A DNA stretch of 64,000 bases from Yponomeuta sedellus (Eukaryota; Arthropoda; Insecta; Lepidoptera; Yponomeutidae): the NCBI GenBank assembly GCA_934045075.1, contig OW203724.1, positions 23,589,721-23,653,720 on the forward strand. The letters are read 5' to 3'. Of the stretch, positions 59,776 through 64,000 are shown in pieces. The notes under the pieces were generated by a model. It did not search any database and was not told where the DNA came from. It was given only the letters and a program-made list of their open reading frames with translations. Numbering within the stretch: the stretch's first letter is position 1; each line of letters starts with the position of its first letter. The position numbers and the translations under genes are program-made.

Positions 59776-59933
59776 TCACAATTCCCAAAAACTACAGTTC
59801 CGACCATCACTGGCTGTAGTCCTGTTCTCGGCCGTCACTCTTTGTTGAAATAATTTTCTTCATAAACCGCTCTCTATGTCTGTAGACGTTAGAAATTATC
59901 AACTCCAATGTTGGGAATTAAGAGCTTAAACTT

Positions 59934-60131
59934 GTACTATTTTTATTTTTAATGCACTAACCCGTGCTAAGGACAAATTTTAAAACCTATTTAGAGGCTA
60001 AAAATTTCACCCGTGCCGGGATTCGAACCCGCAACCTCTGGCTATCCGTGCTATCTGGCACGGATAGCCAGAGGTTGCGGGTTCGAATCCCGGCATGGGT
60101 GAAAATTTTAACCTCTAAATAGGTTTTTAAA
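59934..60131 (-). repeat. Foldback tRNA-like SINE with 9-bp target duplication
   Basis: CTTAAACTT at 59925-59933 and 60132-60140. Inverted tail at left, antisense core GGGATTCGAACCCGCAACC, fold GTGCTATCTGGCAC near 60049-60062, then sense GTTGCGGGTTCGAATCCCGG. Confidence 0.88.
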
Positions 60132-60269
60132 CTTAAACTTAATGTCACAGCGAGTGTAAAAAAGTTTTGATTTTGAGCGCTGTTATCAAATAAATTCATT
60201 TAATGTCTATGCTATTCGTGGTCTGGAGACGTTTTCGAGATTATCAGCTGCCGTGTAGTGCTTCATTGC

Positions 60270-60370
60270 ATGTATGCAACGAATGAATGTTGATGAAGTG
60301 AAAGAGATTTCTGTCAAAGACCCTCCTGGTCTTTGCCTACCCATCCGGGATACAGGCGTAAGTTTATATA
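60270..60370 (+). repeat. Fragment of the TATG-tailed LINE end
   Basis: GTATGCAACGAATGAATGTT, GATGAAGTGAAAGAGATTTC, GGGATACAGGCGTAAG. Confidence 0.65.
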
Positions 60371-60385
60371 TGTCCTTCACTAGAG

Positions 60386-60452
60386 CGTCCGAGTGGTCTT
60401 TTAGCCATCTAGTGTATACCGACACTAGATGGCCAAAGTACCACTGGACGCT
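60386..60452. repeat. Hairpin of a small repeat family
   Basis: GCGTCCGAGTGGTCTTTTAG and CCATCTAGTGT face ACACTAGATGGCCAAAGTAC and CACTGGACGC. Related text occurs at 9838-9870, 21795-21880 and 38352-38400. Confidence 0.75.
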
Positions 60453-60459
60453 GTATAAA

Positions 60460-61190
60460 TAATCACATAACAGAGATGCAAAGGTCAAATGTGCGTCGTT
60501 CTTAAGAGGTTCACAGCTTATGTTCTAGGTGAAAACATTAAAACAAGCCGTTGTTAATTGGATGAAAATTTTATCTGAAAATTAATTTGTATTTTACTTA
60601 ATTTCACATTATTATGCCAAACAGAGTTATTTTTTTTTAGTAATAATTGCAATAGTACTTATAAATTTTTAGTTACATTCATTGTTCTTATTCTAGTTAA
60701 GTTTTGTGCGACAATATTAATTTTAAGTCGCTGACATCCTGTCTTTGTCTTAAAATTCAACAAAATACGACATTAGAAGCCAAGATTGTTCATTGCATCA
60801 AATATCTATTGTGTTTTATCCTTTCAAACTTACACTGTGCTTAGAAAGAGAGACAAAGAGAAACATTTATTAAATCAACAGTCACGCACAAAAAAACTAA
60901 ACAAATATGAAACAAAACTTACCGAAAAACATTAAAAGTAAAAGTTAAGTAAAAAAGTAAAAATGTATTTATTGCGACCAACAGAAGAAGAATAAGAATA
61001 AAAGGAGAAATTACAAATAATGACATGAAGTCATTGTTGTTGTTGTGACCGTTGGCGACAAAAGGTGTGTGCTCAGCGTGTGCCGCCAGAGACAACAATG
61101 ACATAGACGGCGCTGTTTTTCAGCACTCACCGACTTAAAAACAAACTAAAACTAGATCCTAATCCTAAATACAAATAAAGAAATGAAAAA
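60460..61190. other. Intergenic, unassigned
   Basis: AT-rich, with a GTTGTTGTTGTGACCG patch at about 61035. No feature assigned. Confidence 0.45.
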
Positions 61191-61196
61191 TAAAAG

Positions 61197-61427
61197 GTAC
61201 AGTCTGTTAGCTTTTAGAATGTACCTCGGGCACGAGAGTAGTCTTCGGTTTACGCCGAAAGCACACGAGTGTAATACTACTACCTGCTCTGTATAAAACT
61301 TTTCTTTACTATTTTGAAAAGTTATGTAAATTAAGTGTCATATTAGTTCCAATATTTCTATTACACGAATAGATCCGATGCTATCCGATAGTAGCCGAGG
61401 TATATTCTAGAAGCTAACGGACTGTAC
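61197..61427. mobile_element. 231-bp MITE
   Basis: GTACAGTCTGTTAGCTTTTA followed by GAATGTACCTCGG is mirrored by CCGAGGTATATTC and TAGAAGCTAACGGACTGTAC. One end also occurs at 40333-40365 (CAGTCTGTTAGCTTTTAGAA). Confidence 0.82.
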
Positions 61428-61429
61428 AC

Positions 61430-62028
61430 TATAATATAATTACAATTACTTATGTCGCGGCGTATTTCCGTTGTCTCAAGCTATTGTTTGTTTACATCTG
61501 GGGTACCTTAAAGTGGCACAGATTATAAAGGTTTTATGTCAATAGTGTCGTGAAAACTTTCCATGCTGAAAGTTTGATTGGCCCCGTTTATGGACTGCTT
61601 CACCATTCAAGGAAGCTTTTTCACACAAAAGATTTGGGGTATAGGCCTTTTATAGAGCCGTAAGCTAGCCAGATAAGGCCTTTGCCTTGCTTAAAAAAGC
61701 CTCCGCTCACAAAGCGGGCCAGAGAGGTACCTATGGCCGGGAATCTTTGTCTATTTATCGCATGCGAGATAGGGATCATACTGATAATAATATTATAGGA
61801 GAGTCCCAACCGCTGTCAACTGCATTTAATTCGTGAAATAAAGAAATTTTGTATTTTACTTTTTTTATACTTAATAATGGCCTTTTATATAATAAATATA
61901 TTATTATTGTACATAACGAAATTTATACAAAACATAAACGTCATATAAATGAGTAGGTACATAGGCGAGCTTATTTCTATAAAAATATACTTGCTTGTAT
62001 AACCTTAAGCCTAAAGTCCATGAATATT
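61430..62028. other. Intergenic, unassigned
   Basis: No gene or repeat recognised. Confidence 0.45.
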
Positions 62029-62222
62029 TATTCATTCATTCATTCATTCATTCATCCATCCATCCATCCGTCCGTCCGTCCGTCCGTCCGTCCGTCCGTC
62101 CGTCCGTCCGTCCGTCCGTCCGTCCGTCCGTCCGTCCGTCCGTCCGTCCGTCCGTCCGTCCATCCATCCATCCATCCATCCATCCATCCATCCATCCATC
62201 CATTCATTCATTCATTCATTTA
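62029..62222. repeat. Mirror-ordered compound tetranucleotide array
   Basis: In order: ATTC units, then ATCC units, about 23 GTCC units (about 62069-62160), again ATCC units, and again ATTC units. Neighbouring blocks differ by one transition. Confidence 0.95.
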
Positions 62223-62484
62223 TGATTTATTTATTTATTTTTTAAATTGCATTTCTACATTTTCTCGTGTTTTTAGCACACCAGCCAATTTTTCTTCCAT
62301 ATCCTGCGGTTCACTGGAAGAAAATCCTTAGGGCATTAAGTCTACCATATTGTACACTTGCTGTAGTACAATAAAAGCGTTAATAATAATAACATTCATA
62401 CCACATCCACGGATGGTTAGGGACGTCCCAAGCGGATAAACTGACCAAATACGGAACATATTAACAAAGGGCATATTAAAAAGT

Positions 62485-62610
62485 ATCATAACATGCAACG
62501 ACTAATGAACGTTGATGAAGCGAAGGCGAAGGATGAAATGATCTGTCAGGATCAGAGTAAGCGGCAATCCCTGGTCTCTACCTACCCCTCAGAGATGCAG
62601 GCGTATGTTT
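62485..62610 (+). repeat. Fragment of the TATG-tailed LINE end
   Basis: ACATGCAACGACTAATGAAC, GTTGATGAAGCGAAGGCGAA, CCCTGGTCTCTACCTACCCC, AGATGCAGGCGTATG. Confidence 0.7.
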
Positions 62611-62614
62611 ATGT

Positions 62615-64000
62615 AATGTGTGTAGCATCCACACAACACGATAACTAGTCACCTGGGCGTCGATTCTCTTAAATGACAAACAATGTTCGAGCAATGGCAT
62701 GACAAGAGTAATGCCAACGCATGACATTACAACAACCGTATTCCACTACCTTTTACATGCATTACTCTGGCTCTGTCGCTGTATGAACCTTGTCATGCTC
62801 TTGTCATACTCATGCAGTTTCACTGTGCTACTCGGTCGGTCAGCCGGTATTGCCACTTTGTGAACTGGAAATTCTACCTTAATATTCGGAGCACAAAAAC
62901 GTTGCTTGTAAGGATTGTATCTGCAATAAATCACTTATATTTCAGTTTTTTATAACTTCGCAATCTTTAGAGGGTTTTAATCACAACAAAGCTATCAAAA
63001 TTGTATTTATTTGTTAGAAATTTGGCTGTTTGTGAAGTTATCCAAATCCAAGCGTAAAAAACAAGCAAACTAATCTGTACAGTATCACTTGACCATCAAT
63101 TGTTAAGTATGTTGCCAGATCGTAAATTTTAATACAAAAACCGTACTATTTGGCTTTCGCCAGTAACTTTTTTGTGCGACCGCCCTCACTGTAGCTTTAG
63201 GTACAAACTACTCCATTTTTGAATATTTTTAGTCATAAAAATGGTTTGTTTCCGAAAGTGTCTAACGCAACGTTTCAAGCAAGACTTTTTCATTAATATC
63301 AATATCTAACATACGACATACAGTAAGCATAGCACAAGTCGTGTTTAGTTCTAAATAAATAAAATAAAGTATTTTTAACCGACTTCAAAAAAGGAGGAGG
63401 TTATCAGTTCGATGCATATATTCCTTTTTTTTACTATTTTTTCGCATATCCTCGTCAAATATTAACCGATTTGGATAAATTTTATTTTGTTCGACTGGGT
63501 ATATGATCCCATTAGTTTCATTTTAATTTGGTGAAGATCTAATGAAGACTTTCAGATATGAAGAAAAGGCGTAATGAGGCCCATCCATTAGTAATATGCT
63601 TATTATGTTTCAGAAAATATAGCGTAAAATTTGTCCCAGGGTAATCTGGTAATGTTCTGATGAAGACTCTGAGATGGAAATTGAGAACTTCAAATTTTAA
63701 GGCAAAAAAATTAAGTTATGTTTTGATGTAAGAAACACTTTGTTCATCAAATACTTTCATTCAGTATTCATTGACATTCTCTGTGTCTGTTCGACATTGT
63801 TACGACGTTGAACCTAGAAATCCGAAATTTAAGTTGAAATATGTAGTTTCCTAGGGTAGCAAACCCAAGAAAAATCAAGAGCCAGATGTAGAATAGACCA
63901 ATAACACCTATAAGTGTAAGGTACCGTTGCACTTATTAAACCAGAATATAAGTCAAAATACACAATTTACTGTCGTGGTTATTATTCCCTTAGTAAAAAA
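62615..64000. other. Intergenic, mostly unassigned
   Basis: Near 63375 a repeat-like motif (TTAACCGACTTCAAAAAAGG, AGGAGGTTATCAGTTCGATG) is of a kind common in insect genomes. No gene seen. Confidence 0.45.

Overview
The window looks like one piece of an insect nuclear genome, most likely a lepidopteran. It is AT-rich and dense in interspersed repeats, and its only host gene has GT-AG introns. The lepidopteran call is an inference: it rests on the mix of tRNA-like and 5S-like SINEs, RTE- and Jockey-type LINEs, a piggyBac relative with TTAA ends and short inverted-repeat elements. No database search was possible.

The one host gene I can support is an integrin alpha subunit on the + strand. I could chain 20 exons by hand, from an ATG at 7157 to a TAG at 44914. 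The splice phases all agree and the conceptual protein is 945 residues. Domains run signal peptide, seven-bladed FG-GAP beta-propeller with three calcium loops (exons 1-11), thigh and calf domains (exons 11-18), one membrane helix (exon 19), and a GFF-containing cytoplasmic tail (exon 20). The calf-2 region is short and I saw no furin-like heavy/light chain cleavage site. Its introns, up to 6.7 kb, are filled with transposons, several of them touching splice sites.

Layout. 1-7150: upstream intergenic DNA with LINE and SINE fragments, an internally deleted piggyBac-like element (1980-3153) and an 89-bp minisatellite (4842-5805). 7157-44914: the integrin gene; intron 12 holds a nearly full-length but dead Jockey-type LINE (minus strand, 30186-34800). 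44915-45460: probable 3' UTR. 45500-64000: no host gene seen; decayed RTE LINE tails, 5S-like and tRNA-like SINEs, a Penelope-like GIY-YIG fragment, MITEs and large microsatellites.

The most interesting points are: (1) a multi-copy SINE family whose head resembles 5S rRNA; (2) a tRNA-like SINE family whose copies carry long terminal inverted repeats yet have SINE-type target duplications; (3) one such insertion that duplicated the splice donor of integrin exon 10; (4) two fragmentary, hairpin-forming copies of the start of exon 10 in the intron before it; (5) competing donors at exon 14, the stronger of which is non-productive; (6) a TGATG stop/start overlap between the two LINE ORFs. Nothing here looks like a wholly new enzymatic system; the novelty lies in repeat structure and its interplay with splicing.
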